64,000 nt of DNA from Tautonia rosea (GCF_012958305.1 NZ_JABBYO010000001.1:310001-374000), one strand, 5' to 3'. Shown: positions 36,002 through 45,454, counted from the first letter of the stretch. Translations and numbers: made by a program. Notes: generated from the sequence alone by a model not told the origin.

Positions 36002-37894
36002 ATGAACTGGGGTGATTATCACCGCCTTCGAGAGGTCGCTCGGATCGACGGGTCCCGTCGTGGGATCATTCACGCGGCCGGAATCGTCCAGGCGTTGCTG
36101 CTTCTGGCCTTGCTGTTCGTCATCGGGGTGGCCCTCGCGGTCATTGTGGTTGATCCCTCATCCTCGGTCGCACAGTTCCGGGGAGCCGAGGGAATCACAC
36201 TCGCCCGCATCCCCCTCACCCCCCCTACCGAGGCAATCCCCTCATCGTCGGAGCCATCCGCGACGGTCCTTCAGGCCCGGAAGATCGCGGCCCAGGGCAT
36301 GCTCTCGGTCATCCTCGCCGTCGGCCTGGTGATTTTGGTCGGGATGACGATGCTCGACTCACTCCGGCGATGGGCGATCGCCCGGCTCTCGGCCCGGTTC
36401 GCTGCCGGCATTCGCCGCCAGATCCACCGGCAAATGTACCGATTCGGCCAATCTTCCCTCCCGACCGAGGGCATGGGGCCGACCCTTGAGTTGTTCTCCC
36501 AGCACGTCGATGACCTTCGCGATGGCTTCCGCGCGGGGCTCGACCAGCGTTGGCGATTACCCGTCACCTTGGCCGGCCTAACCCTGCTGGGACTGGCCCT
36601 TGGCGGATGGCTGACCCTCTTCCTCATCATCCTGGTTACCCTGCTGGCCTTCCTCGTCTCATCCTTGATTCGACGGAATGCGGAGACTGCGGAAACGGCC
36701 GATCGCAATGCGTCGATGAAGATGAGCCTCTTGCAGGAAGACCTCGGCCAGATCCGGACCGTTCGCGTCTTCAGCATCGAATCGGTCGATAACCGTCGAT
36801 TCGATGCCCATCTGGAGGACTACCGAGAGGCCGATGCCACCCGACTCCGGTTCGATCGCGACTTCGGTCCGGGAACGACCCTCCTGCTCGGCATTTCCGG
36901 CACCCTCGCTCTGGGCATGATCGGCTTTCTCTTGATCGCCGGGCGGCTGGAACTCCCCGCTGCGATCCTCTTGCCGGTGACGCTCGCGTTGATGGTTCGT
37001 TGCTTCACTCAGATCAATCTGATGAACCAGGATCGTCGACGCGCTGCCCGAGCTGCCTCGTCGGTCGTCTCGTTCCTCGATCGCCGCCCCGAAATCCTCC
37101 AGGTCCCCAACGCCAAATTCCTCTCTCCCGTTCGTGAGAGGATCGTTCTGGAGAACGTGACCGTCGAAGGCCCAACCGGCCGCCGATTGCTCGAAGGGGT
37201 CTCGCTTGAACTTGCCGCCGGCTCCAAGACTGCCGTCATGGGCCGCGACGAGGACAGCAAGCAGGCCCTCGTGTGCCTACTCCCTCGACTGCTCGACCCC
37301 CGGACAGGACGGGTCCGCATGGACGGGCTCGACCTCCGCGAGGTCACGCTCGAATCCCTCCGGGCTCAGGTCGCCACCGTCTTCCAGTCCGACCTGATCT
37401 TCAGCGATACCGTCGCCTTTAACATCGGCCTGGGAGATCCCAGTTACGACCTCCCTCGCCTGATCGACGCCGCCAAGCAAACCCACGCTCACCACATCAT
37501 CCAGGATCTTCCCGAGGGCTACGACACCTTCGTCGGCCCGATGGGCCACTACCTCCGGATCGACGAGCAATACCGGATTGCCCTGGCCCGCGCCTGGCTC
37601 TTCGATCCCTCGATCCTCATCATCGAGGAACCCACCTTCCCGATCGAAGACTCAATCAAACCTCTGATCGACGACGCCATCGCCCGGCTTTGCCAGGGAC
37701 GCACAGTCGTCTTCCTTGCCCATCGCCTCTCGACCATCCGAGCCTGTGACCGCGTCGTCGTCTTGCACAACGGTCGGATCGAGGGCCTCGGCACCGCCAA
37801 GGAACTTCAAGCCACAAGCAAGCTCTACCGCCACCTTCAGTACGTCGAGTTCAACCAGTTCGCCGCGGGTGGTATCGAGGCTGGGCAGATGTGA
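36002..37894 (+). CDS. ABC exporter (membrane plus ATPase domain) with degenerate nucleotide-binding motifs
   Basis: A 630-residue protein with the exporter layout: six membrane segments (residues ~25-345) then an ATPase domain (~375-620). Canonical motifs are altered. The Walker A position (414-422) reads GRDEDSKQA, lacking GK(S/T). The signature (from 518) reads LRIDEQYR rather than LSGGQ. Walker B is 'ILIIEEPT', with the catalytic Glu kept. The Q-loop ('VATVFQSDLIF') and switch His ('VFLAHRLSTIRACDRVVVL') are normal. ATP hydrolysis may be lost or need a partner. It follows the ABC-2 permease gene in the same direction after ~100 bases. Confidence 0.88.
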   Translation: MNWGDYHRLREVARIDGSRRGIIHAAGIVQALLLLALLFVIGVALAVIVVDPSSSVAQFRGAEGITLARIPLTPPTEAIPSSSEPSATVLQARKIAAQGMLSVILAVGLVILVGMTMLDSLRRWAIARLSARFAAGIRRQIHRQMYRFGQSSLPTEGMGPTLELFSQHVDDLRDGFRAGLDQRWRLPVTLAGLTLLGLALGGWLTLFLIILVTLLAFLVSSLIRRNAETAETADRNASMKMSLLQEDLGQIRTVRVFSIESVDNRRFDAHLEDYREADATRLRFDRDFGPGTTLLLGISGTLALGMIGFLLIAGRLELPAAILLPVTLALMVRCFTQINLMNQDRRRAARAASSVVSFLDRRPEILQVPNAKFLSPVRERIVLENVTVEGPTGRRLLEGVSLELAAGSKTAVMGRDEDSKQALVCLLPRLLDPRTGRVRMDGLDLREVTLESLRAQVATVFQSDLIFSDTVAFNIGLGDPSYDLPRLIDAAKQTHAHHIIQDLPEGYDTFVGPMGHYLRIDEQYRIALARAWLFDPSILIIEEPTFPIEDSIKPLIDDAIARLCQGRTVVFLAHRLSTIRACDRVVVLHNGRIEGLGTAKELQATSKLYRHLQYVEFNQFAAGGIEAGQM

Positions 37895-38006
37895 GCAGCC
37901 GCTCCGTCTTCCTTTGGGAATTGGCTGCGTGCCTTGACCGACGAAACGATGGTCATGGCACGCTGAGTTCGTCATCAGGCAACCGATCCGACAGTCCACG
38001 TATGTT

Positions 38007-38735
38007 TCAGGCAAACGGGTCGACCGTCGGCTTGATGATCAGTTCCGGTACGTGGGCTCTCGGGTGCAGCTCCGCAAGGAATCGGACCGCTCGCGCCACG
38101 TCGTCCGGCTGAAGAATCTGAGCGCGGCGTTCAGCACCCACCGGCACCGGACGGCGATCGAGAATCGGCGTCTCCACCTCTCCGGGGTGAATCGCCGTCG
38201 ATCGAATTCCGTGCTTCCCCTCTTCCTGAGCAATGCACCAGGCCAGGGCGTTCTGTCCGAACTTCGAGGCCGAGTACGCCGTGCCGCCCAGCACACTCGC
38301 GCGAATTCCGGAGATCGAACAGATCTGAATAATCAATCCGCGTCGATGACGTCGCATCGACGGCAACACGAAGTGAACCAGGTTGTAGGCCCCGGTCAGA
38401 TTTGTCGCGATCAGGCGATCCCAGTCTTCCGGGTCGAGCACCTCCAGCGATCGCTTCGGGATATTGATTCCGGCATTACAGACCAAGATGTCGATTCCTC
38501 CAAAGTCGTCCAGCACTCGCTCCACCATCCCGGCCACCGACGACCGATCCGCCACATCACACGGCTCGACCCGGCAGGCCGCCCCTGACTCGCCAAGACC
38601 GGCCTGCACGGCCTCCAGCTTGCCTCGATCTCGGCCGACGAGCGCGACCCGAAGCCCCGCCCTTGCCAGGTCCTCGGCAATCGCCTGACCCATACCGCTT
38701 CCGGCTCCCGTAACTAATGCGGTGCGATGTTCCAC
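38007..38735 (-). CDS. Short-chain dehydrogenase/reductase
   Basis: A 242-residue classical SDR. It has 'LVTGAGSGMGQAIA' (Rossmann glycine motif, residues 8-16), 'DILVCNAGI' (82-90), a catalytic Ser near 140-142 and YxxxK (Tyr154, Lys158), so it should be an active NAD(P)-dependent oxidoreductase. The GTG start at 38735 is backed by AGGAGG about 8 bases upstream. Substrate unknown. It is the next minus-strand gene below the subtilisin gene, separated by a terminator. Confidence 0.88.
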   Translation of the reverse strand: MEHRTALVTGAGSGMGQAIAEDLARAGLRVALVGRDRGKLEAVQAGLGESGAACRVEPCDVADRSSVAGMVERVLDDFGGIDILVCNAGINIPKRSLEVLDPEDWDRLIATNLTGAYNLVHFVLPSMRRHRRGLIIQICSISGIRASVLGGTAYSASKFGQNALAWCIAQEEGKHGIRSTAIHPGEVETPILDRRPVPVGAERRAQILQPDDVARAVRFLAELHPRAHVPELIIKPTVDPFA

Positions 38736-38908
38736 GGCGTAATCCTCCTGGTGATGCGTGTGTCTCGTGGTTCTGGCCAAACAGGGGCCGCGCGATCGAC
38801 TCCGGGCAAAATCGTCCCTCGGAGCGCCGGTGTCCCTGCCTCGCCGATCCGATCCAGGGTCGACCCAAGCGTGATGCCCTTGCCGTCGGTCTTGAGCAAA
38901 CCAACAAT

Positions 38909-38944
38909 AAAGAGGCCCTCCCCGACCGATCGGGTCGGGGGGGC
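38909..38944 (-). terminator. Intrinsic terminator of the subtilisin gene
   Basis: Read on the minus strand: a GC-rich stem (core CCCCGACC at 38921-38928 with GGTCGGGG at 38934-38941, extended by GC/GU pairs) then CTCTTTATTGTT. It lies about 45 bases after the stop of the minus-strand S8 peptidase gene. Confidence 0.65.
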
Positions 38945-38990
38945 CCCGTGTGGTCATCGCCTCGGATTCTAACCGGCGTGGATGGCCGAC

Positions 38991-40856
38991 TCAAACCGAC
39001 GTCGTCCGACTTGCCAACGGACGGCTCACAGGTTCCGGAACAGGCCGGATCGCCTCGATCCGATGCGCCCGGACGGTCGCCCGGGTCGAGGCCCGTTGCG
39101 ACCGCAGAATCTGTGCCCGGCTCCAGACCGGCGGCATGTCCGGTCGAGCCACATTCCAGGCCCTCACACCCAGCCCGGCAGACCCCGACGCAAACAGGGC
39201 CGCAAGCCGCTGCCCGGCCTCGCTCGTCACCACCCGATCAACGGCCGGGCGATGCGAGTCCGTTCCTCCCGACGGCCGATCGGCGTCGTCAACACCTTCT
39301 CCCCGAAGATGCTCGATCGCCTCATCCGTCACGACCGGATTCACGATCGGGGGAATCGCGGGAACCTCGGGACCGATCGTGATCGCATCAGACGGTCCGG
39401 AAGGAGCGGCGGGCGAGGATGCCGGTGGGATGCCCGGTGACGACGGCGGGGGTGTCTGCGGCGCCGGGGTCGAGACGACCGGGACTTCGGAGGGCGGGAC
39501 GGGCGTGCTTGGCCCGGAGATCGGCGACCCCTCGTTGCCCGAGGGTGATCCTGAGCCGTTGCTCGGCGATCCGTTGCTGGGCGGTGGCGTCGACGGGGAA
39601 CCGTTGGTCGGGGTCTCGGAGCCTCCTGACGAGGCCGGCGGCTCCGCCACCGGCGTGGAAGGGCGGTTGGTCGTGCTCCCCGGCGCCTGAACCACCGGCG
39701 TCGAGGGCCTCATGGGCGCTGGCGGCGGCGGTGGCGGATCGGTCTGAACCGGCGCTCCCTGGTTTGGCTTGGAGCCGCGAGGTGACGGAACCATCGCCGC
39801 TGCGGCAGGAATGTTCAGCCGACCGATCGTGAACCCGGTCGCCGGGTCCCGCATGGATGTCGCTGAGTCCCGAAGCCAACCTTCGATCTGATCGACGGTC
39901 GGCAAGGTTCCGAATCGTGTCAGGTGAAGCTCTTGCAACAGAAGCACGGAGCCGGTGACAAGCGGAGCCGCGAAGCTCGTTCCATCAAGAGGTGCAAAGC
40001 TGCTCTCCCACGGTCCCATCACGTCTCGTCCAGGAGCGGCCAGGTCGGTCGCGAATTTCCCGCCCGCCTCCCGGCCAAGCCGCTGCGCGTCGGGGGCAAG
40101 TCGACTGGTGCCATCCGTTCCCGTGACACTGATCGTGTTGTCGACGATCGCCGTGAAGCCCATCCCCTGCTGGCCCGAGAAGCTGTTGCCCGCCGCCGTC
40201 ACGACCGGAATCCGCAACGCCTCGAGCTGGTCGATCAGGCTCATGATCCGCTTGACGACCGGGCTGGCGAACAAGGTCGGAGCCGACAGGTAGTTCTTCC
40301 CGTCAGAGATCGACAGATTCACCACCGTGATGTTGTGTTCCTGGTGATGATCAATGACCCATTGAAGCGAATCGGCGATGCCGTCGAAGCTCCCTCGGCC
40401 GTTGTCGCCGAAGACACGAAGGGCCGCAATGTCCGCTTCTGGGGCCACACCGGGGGCTGACGGATCGCGCGACGCGATGATCCCGGCCACGGCGGTCCCG
40501 TGCGAGCCGTTCGACTCTCTCGGGTCGGCGTCACCCTCCCCGAAGTCATGGCCGGCCACGACCACCTTGCCCGATCCAAACCCGCCACCGAAGGCCGGGT
40601 GATCGTAGTTGACCCCTGTATCGATCACCGCCGCAGTAAGACCTGCACCGGAAACCCCATAAAGGGCTCGGGTTGCCGAGGCCCCAATGATCGCGTCGTG
40701 CGACGTCACCTTGGCCGAGGATGTGTCCGGAGCCGCAGTGGTTTTCGCAGGAACGGGTTCGAGTCCGTGGATCGGATTCGCCACACTGAGCAAGCATCGA
40801 GCCTCGACAGACTCAACACCAGGGCGAAGGTTCCGGCGGGAGCGGTTGCCAGTCAT
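38991..40856 (-). CDS. Secreted S8 (subtilisin) serine peptidase with planctomycete N-terminal motif
   Basis: A 621-residue protein. The N-terminus 'RRNLRPGVESVEARCLLSVANP' is the motif common on exported planctomycete proteins, in place of a clear classical signal peptide. The S8 domain spans about 55-345 with the triad Asp79 ('AVIDTGVNYDHP'), His119 ('NGSHGTAVAGI') and Ser294 ('DGTSFAAPLV'), plus oxyanion Asn224 ('TAAGNSF'). A Pro/Ser/Gly-rich linker (~350-480) leads to a C-terminal region of ~140 residues. It is probably surface-linked. Single gene with its own terminator. Confidence 0.9.
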   Translation of the reverse strand: MTGNRSRRNLRPGVESVEARCLLSVANPIHGLEPVPAKTTAAPDTSSAKVTSHDAIIGASATRALYGVSGAGLTAAVIDTGVNYDHPAFGGGFGSGKVVVAGHDFGEGDADPRESNGSHGTAVAGIIASRDPSAPGVAPEADIAALRVFGDNGRGSFDGIADSLQWVIDHHQEHNITVVNLSISDGKNYLSAPTLFASPVVKRIMSLIDQLEALRIPVVTAAGNSFSGQQGMGFTAIVDNTISVTGTDGTSRLAPDAQRLGREAGGKFATDLAAPGRDVMGPWESSFAPLDGTSFAAPLVTGSVLLLQELHLTRFGTLPTVDQIEGWLRDSATSMRDPATGFTIGRLNIPAAAAMVPSPRGSKPNQGAPVQTDPPPPPPAPMRPSTPVVQAPGSTTNRPSTPVAEPPASSGGSETPTNGSPSTPPPSNGSPSNGSGSPSGNEGSPISGPSTPVPPSEVPVVSTPAPQTPPPSSPGIPPASSPAAPSGPSDAITIGPEVPAIPPIVNPVVTDEAIEHLRGEGVDDADRPSGGTDSHRPAVDRVVTSEAGQRLAALFASGSAGLGVRAWNVARPDMPPVWSRAQILRSQRASTRATVRAHRIEAIRPVPEPVSRPLASRTTSV

Positions 40857-41302
40857 GAATCGAAACTCTCGGACGGCCGCGACGGACCGACCAGGCAGAT
40901 CGAGACGGAATCACCTTGCACTCATCCTGCACGCGGGGCGAAGCGTGAAAGAATGCGAAGGTTCACGCACGTTGCATGCGTTTCCGTTCATTCCGGACTG
41001 ATCGGCGAGACTCGAAGTAGCAAGCCGTGTGGATCATCCCCTCCAAATGGAGTGGAGAGTCTTGAACACGGCGGTCGGCGGCGATGCCTCGCGTCCTGCG
41101 GCTTTGACCGGATCGACCGATCCGATCATCGGGAGGCAGGCCCGTCCTGAGCCGCTGCCCCGTCTCTCATTCGTCGATACGACCGAAGAAAGACGTGTCG
41201 TCATGATCGTAAACCAGGTTCGATGTCTCTGGCTTTGATCCTGACGATCCCTCGCTGCTCCTACCGATCGGCCGTCATCGTCGTCGGCCTTCATTCGCAG
41301 AT

Positions 41303-41331
41303 AAAAATCAGGACGACGCCCCTCGTCCTGA
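41303..41331 (-). terminator. Strong intrinsic terminator with no assigned gene
   Basis: A perfect 9-bp stem (TCAGGACGA at 41308-41316 with TCGTCCTGA at 41323-41331), 6-base loop, and TTTTTATCT on the minus strand. It implies a minus-strand transcript from higher coordinates, where no convincing gene exists. Confidence 0.8.
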
Positions 41332-41500
41332 CCGATCCGACCGCCTCATCCCTTACGCCCCTCACGCCAATTGCCGCTCCTCAACCCGCTTCGCCCCCGA
41401 CAACCGCCACCGCCGTTGAGCCGTCCGATCGCCCCAAACTCAGGCCTTCCGTCTCCAGGCTTAGGTATCGTCTTGCACCCGATTGAAAGATTGGCTTACC
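41303..41500 (-). ncRNA. Possible small RNA (about 190 nt)
   Basis: Defined by the terminator at 41303-41331 and a -10-like TACAAT on the minus strand near 41508, with a weak -35. Internal pairing is possible (CTCAAC with GTTGAG, and AGCCT with AGGCC). I tested it by eye against 6S, SRP, tmRNA and RNase P cores without a match. This is a hypothesis. Confidence 0.3.
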
Positions 41501-41915
41501 CACGATTGTAAACAGGTCTGTTGATGTTGAATTCCGAACAATCCTCAGAGCTTTCCCCTTCGGCTCCTCCCTCGTGCCGGTTCTTCGGATGCTCCGAATT
41601 GCGTCCGTCCGAGTGTTCGATTCGTCCTGCGATTGGCTCAAGGTTCCTCCCTCAACGGGCAATCGCGTCGCGTGTTTGCCCGCGCAAATCCTCGGGTTCT
41701 ATTCCGACTTACGGAAACTTGGGAAGATCCTCGACCTCATTTGACCCGACTTCAATCACGTCATTCCTCTCTTGCCTTCGGGCGGTTCCCACACGCAAGC
41801 CGACCTTGACGCGTGACGCCCCTCCGCGATACGCTCCCCGGCCATCGGGGAGGATCCCCAGTCCGCTCGATCGGTTCGGTTCTGTCCGACCGCCACGGAA
41901 AGGCGAGGTGACACG

Positions 41916-42725
41916 ATGGCTCGCGAGTGTTCCCGATCGGATCGCCTGACGACGATCACCGGCTCAGGGTCCGTGGTGGCCATCGTGCCCGCTCGGTTTG
42001 CATCCAGTCGCTTGCCCGGGAAGCCCCTGCTGGCCGAGACCGGCCGCCCCTTGATCCAGCATGTCGTCGAGGCCGCCTCCCGATCCCGACGCATCGATCG
42101 CGTGATCGTTGCCACCGACGACGTCCGCATTCTCGACACCGTTCAACGCTTCGGCGGCGAGGCCGTCCTCACCCGAGACGACCACCCCAGCGGCACCGAT
42201 CGCGTGGCCGAGGTCGCCGCCCAGCTCCCGCACGCCCGGATCATCGTGAACCTGCAGGGGGATGAGCCCGAGATCGAGCCCGAGGCCCTCGACTGTGTTG
42301 TCGATCTTCTCGACCAGGCCCCCCAGATTCCAATGGCCACCCTCTGTACGCCCATCCGGGACCGCGAGACCTACCTCGACCCCGCCTGCGTCAAGGTGGT
42401 CCGCTCTGCCGACGGTCGCGCCCTTTATTTCTCTCGACGCCCGATCCCTTGCCACCGAGATGGCGAGCCCGACCCGAGTGTCACTCCCCTGGCCTACCTC
42501 CACCTCGGCCTCTACGCCTACCGTCGCGAGTTCTTGCTGAAGCTCTCGCAGCTTCCCCCGTCCTCGCTCGAACAGGCCGAACGCTTGGAACAGCTCCGGG
42601 TACTCGAACTCGGCGAATCAATTGCCGTCGGCGTCGTTCCCGCCGCCACCGCCGGAATCGACACCCCCGAAGACTACCGGCGCTTCCTCGATCGCTGGCG
42701 ATCCCGAGAAGGACGCGCCGCCTGA
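41916..42725 (+). CDS. kdsB: 3-deoxy-manno-octulosonate cytidylyltransferase
   Basis: A 269-residue CMP-Kdo synthetase, activating Kdo for lipid A core assembly in the cytoplasm. Motifs: 'VVAIVPARFASSRLPGKPL' (nucleotide-binding), 'VIVATDDVRI', 'GTDRVAEVA', 'VNLQGDEP', 'ALYFSRRPIPCHRD' and 'HLGLYAYRREFL'. The first ~17 residues are extra compared with typical KdsB. AGGCGAGGTG is upstream of the ATG. The alpha/beta hydrolase gene follows 30 bases later, so they may be co-transcribed. Together with the LptE-like gene it points to an LPS-bearing outer membrane. Confidence 0.95.
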   Translation: MARECSRSDRLTTITGSGSVVAIVPARFASSRLPGKPLLAETGRPLIQHVVEAASRSRRIDRVIVATDDVRILDTVQRFGGEAVLTRDDHPSGTDRVAEVAAQLPHARIIVNLQGDEPEIEPEALDCVVDLLDQAPQIPMATLCTPIRDRETYLDPACVKVVRSADGRALYFSRRPIPCHRDGEPDPSVTPLAYLHLGLYAYRREFLLKLSQLPPSSLEQAERLEQLRVLELGESIAVGVVPAATAGIDTPEDYRRFLDRWRSREGRAA

Positions 42726-42755
42726 TTCGATCCCTGTGGTACCATCGGGATCATC

Positions 42756-43529
42756 ATGACTCCCGAAACCTCCCTTCGTCCTGATCCCCCCGGTGCATGT
42801 CTCGTCCTTCACGGGCTCGGGGGTGGTCGTCACGAATTCGAGCCCTTGCTTCAGGCCCTCTCCTCGGTCGGGATGCCGTTCGAGGCCCCCGTCTACCCTG
42901 GCCACGAAGGGCCCGGCCCGCACATGCCTCGATCCACCTGGCCTGAGTGGTACGATGTGGTCCGGGCACGCTTCGACCGGCTCCAACAACGTCACGGCTC
43001 GGTCGCAGTGATTGGCTTCTCGACCGGAGGCACGCTCGCCCTCCACCTGGCCGCCGAGTCCCCGGTCAATCGCCTCGCCTTGATGGCGCCATTCTTGGCA
43101 ATCCGCCATCGCTGGTTCTACGGCGTCCGGCCCGAGGTCTACCTCGACACCGTTGGGCGATTGTTCCGACGGCTCCCGCGTCGCCCGTCGGCCGTCTCCG
43201 ATCCCATTCGCCGCAAGGAGATCGAGCGGCTCATCGCCTTTCGAACCTTCAACCTCGACGCCGCCCGAAGCGCCGTCGCTCTGATTCGCCTCGTCCGCAA
43301 CGAAGCCCCTCAGATCACCACGCCGACGCTCATCATCCAATCGCGCCGCGATGCGATCGTCGATCCGATCGGCGCGCAGTGGCTCGACCATCACCTTGGC
43401 ACGTCCGAGGCCGATCGCAAACTCGTCTGGCTTGATCGTTCCGACCACCTTCTGGCCGTCGACGTCGAGCGCGAGACCGTGATCCGACAGACCCTTGAGT
43501 TCCTCGGGCTCCAACTGCCGGCCCTCTGA
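42756..43529 (+). CDS. Alpha/beta hydrolase, carboxylesterase (Est30)-like
   Basis: A 257-residue cytosolic hydrolase. 'CLVLHGLGGGRHEFEPLLQAL' supplies the oxyanion loop, GFSTGG gives nucleophile Ser89, 'SRRDAIVD' the acid and 'DRSDHLLAVD' the catalytic His. Sequence style matches Est30/monoacylglycerol-lipase-type enzymes acting on short esters; the substrate is unknown. It lies right after kdsB and ends 15 bases before the convergent DUF6065-like gene. Confidence 0.85.
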   Translation: MTPETSLRPDPPGACLVLHGLGGGRHEFEPLLQALSSVGMPFEAPVYPGHEGPGPHMPRSTWPEWYDVVRARFDRLQQRHGSVAVIGFSTGGTLALHLAAESPVNRLALMAPFLAIRHRWFYGVRPEVYLDTVGRLFRRLPRRPSAVSDPIRRKEIERLIAFRTFNLDAARSAVALIRLVRNEAPQITTPTLIIQSRRDAIVDPIGAQWLDHHLGTSEADRKLVWLDRSDHLLAVDVERETVIRQTLEFLGLQLPAL

Positions 43530-43544
43530 TCCGATTTGACCGGC

Positions 43545-44495
43545 TTATCCCCGATCCTCGGTTGAGGACGGATCAGTGGGGGGCTTCGGGGAACTCTGCG
43601 GTGTGTTTCCGCGACTCATCGGACATCCCTGCGGAATCGGTGCCGATGCAGGCTTCGAGTGCGGCGCACCAGGAACCGATCCGCGGGTACTCCCCTCGTG
43701 CCGGATGAACTCTCGGGTGCCCAACGCGGTTTGATGGTCCTTGGCCCGATCTCCGGCCGGGAACTGACCACGGTAGTAATCTTTCTGCCAATCGCGGCGG
43801 TTCGCCTCGCTGCCTGGCACTCCGCGATCGACCAGAAATTCCCCCCGCTTCGCGTGCCAGTCGAAATAGCTTGAGGCCAGCTCGGGTTCGTCGGCCAGAT
43901 CCCGGACCTCGGGTTCGAACCGCTCAATCAGGCCCCTTGGATACGGCATCAACTGGCAGATCGGCTCCCCTTCGTAAAAGGTCACCGTCTCATAAGGACG
44001 TGTCAGCTTCCAGTTCATAGTAAACGGCGCCGGCGTCCAATCCGTCTCCACCAACCCTTCGAGCGCCTGGATCCCGTCCTTCACAAGGTTCGCCGGCCCC
44101 TTGACCCAGAGGTTGTATCCGGCGCTCGTCCGGAATAGGTACGGCAACTGGAACGTGATGATCCCCTCGCCGAAGTGGCTCTCGACGACCGACTCGGGGC
44201 CAAACGCAGTCGAGAAACCGTGCTGTCCATGCGGGACGAGAATTTGAATGTCGGTCGCTGCCGGGCCTCCGTTCCACATCAAGCTAAAGGTGATCGGGTT
44301 GCGCACCAGCCATCCCGCCTGATTCGCCATCACGAGCGGCAGGCACCGATAAGCGAACCGCCCGGCCGAATCGTCCATCCATCGCCGTCGAGGAGGTGCC
44401 GGAAACAACGCCAGCTCAACCGGCCCATACCGTTCAAACGCGACAATCTTCAAGCGATCCTCGCGTTCGCCCTGCGCTGAGTGGTCACCGTCCAT
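43545..44495 (-). CDS. DUF6065-like protein, unknown function
   Basis: A 316-residue soluble protein. The body ('LPLVMANQAGWLVRNPITFSLMWNGGP', 'TSAGYNLWVKGPAN', 'TRPYETVTFYEGEPICQLMPYPRGLIERFEPEV') matches what I know as DUF6065, with a Pro/Ser-rich, probably disordered last ~50 residues. I chose the ATG at 44495 because GGAGGAG lies ~9 bases upstream. Members often occur singly; a link to small-molecule oxidation has been suggested by context elsewhere, but nothing here supports a reaction. Confidence 0.7.
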   Translation of the reverse strand: MDGDHSAQGEREDRLKIVAFERYGPVELALFPAPPRRRWMDDSAGRFAYRCLPLVMANQAGWLVRNPITFSLMWNGGPAATDIQILVPHGQHGFSTAFGPESVVESHFGEGIITFQLPYLFRTSAGYNLWVKGPANLVKDGIQALEGLVETDWTPAPFTMNWKLTRPYETVTFYEGEPICQLMPYPRGLIERFEPEVRDLADEPELASSYFDWHAKRGEFLVDRGVPGSEANRRDWQKDYYRGQFPAGDRAKDHQTALGTREFIRHEGSTRGSVPGAPHSKPASAPIPQGCPMSRGNTPQSSPKPPTDPSSTEDRG

Positions 44496-44973
44496 GGTGC
44501 GTGCTCCTCCGGCATGAGGTTGTCCGTCACAACGGCCAGGCTCCGAGATCATGCCTTGGACCTGCTCCGGCGCGAAGGCCGATTGCTCGGCCTTTCGCGT
44601 GCCAGACCACCATCCGATCCCTCGATCCCTCAACGCGCGGGCCTGGGGATTGATCGAAGCCTCGGCTATTGATGGGTCAGTCACGAAGTGAGGGGCTCGG
44701 CCTCAAGGGGATCGCGAGCGGTCCCCACTCTCCCATTCCCCGCAAGGTTGATTCCGATCTTGGACCAATCGGGATGGAATCTGCGTCTGACCCTGGCGAT
44801 CTGCTCCGGCTCTGCAATCGGCTCCCCCTGCCCTGCCCTCGCAATCCCTTTCTGATAGGTTTGCGGAATTGGCCGCGGTGCGCTACACTCAATGATCATG
44901 GGCCGGTGCTGACTCGATCGACATCAATCCCTCCCCCGGCCTTTGCAAGCGTCCTTGACCGGAGACGGCCCCG
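44496..44973. other. Divergent intergenic region with promoter for the haemoglobin gene
   Basis: About 480 bases without a convincing gene. The only clear element is the promoter-like pair at 44861-44889, ~85 bases before the truncated haemoglobin start. Confidence 0.4.
44861..44889 (+). promoter_or_regulatory. Candidate sigma70-type promoter of glbN
   Basis: TTGCGG (44861-44866), a 17-base spacer, TACACT (44884-44889), directed at the truncated haemoglobin gene. Judged by eye. Confidence 0.45.
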
Positions 44974-45354
44974 ATGGGCGATGAGCCAACCCTGTATGAG
45001 CGGATCGGCGGTGAGGAAACCCTGAGCCGAGTGATCGATGACTTCTACGGTCGAGTCACCCGAGACCCGGACCTCAGTCCGTTTTTCCGCAACGCCTCGC
45101 TGGAGAAACTCCGGCGCATGCAGCACGAATTCATCGGTGCCGCGCTCGATGGGCCTCAGCAATACACCGGCCTCTCCCTCGCTCACGTTCACTCCGGACG
45201 GGGAATCACCGTCCACCACTTCAACCGATTCACCCAGCACCTGCTCGAAACCCTCCGTGACCTGGGGGTGAACGAGAAGGAGATTGAGCAAGTCATCTCT
45301 CGCATCAATATGCACGTGCACGATATTGTGGGTGGCATTTCCTCCAGCGACTGA
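44974..45354 (+). CDS. glbN: Group I truncated haemoglobin
   Basis: A 126-residue 2-on-2 globin binding haem and O2/NO in the cytoplasm. 'TLYERIGGEETLSRVIDDFYGRV' has the B10 Tyr (Tyr25). 'FF' follows near 37-38, 'QYTGLSLAHVH' supplies the proximal His (about His71), and 'HFNRFTQHLLETLRDLGV' completes the fold. Length and Gly motifs fit group I. Likely roles are NO detoxification or O2 handling. The small membrane protein gene follows 100 bases later. Confidence 0.92.
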   Translation: MGDEPTLYERIGGEETLSRVIDDFYGRVTRDPDLSPFFRNASLEKLRRMQHEFIGAALDGPQQYTGLSLAHVHSGRGITVHHFNRFTQHLLETLRDLGVNEKEIEQVISRINMHVHDIVGGISSSD

Positions 45355-45454
45355 CTTCCCCTCACCGCTCGGCACGCAAGTTGCCCCATGCGTTTTTCCA
45401 AAGAACTGACGGGTGCGGTTCCCCCGTCGCGTTTCTCTGGAAAAGGACGGGCCC

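Larger units (their letters stand above)
40857..41915. other. Gene-free stretch of about 1 kb holding a minus-strand terminator
   Basis: Between the minus-strand subtilisin start and plus-strand kdsB. None of the open frames looks coding. The clear structure is the terminator at 41303-41331 on the minus strand, with a possible minus-strand promoter near 41505-41535, so a short transcript of ~190 bases may be made from here. Confidence 0.5.
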
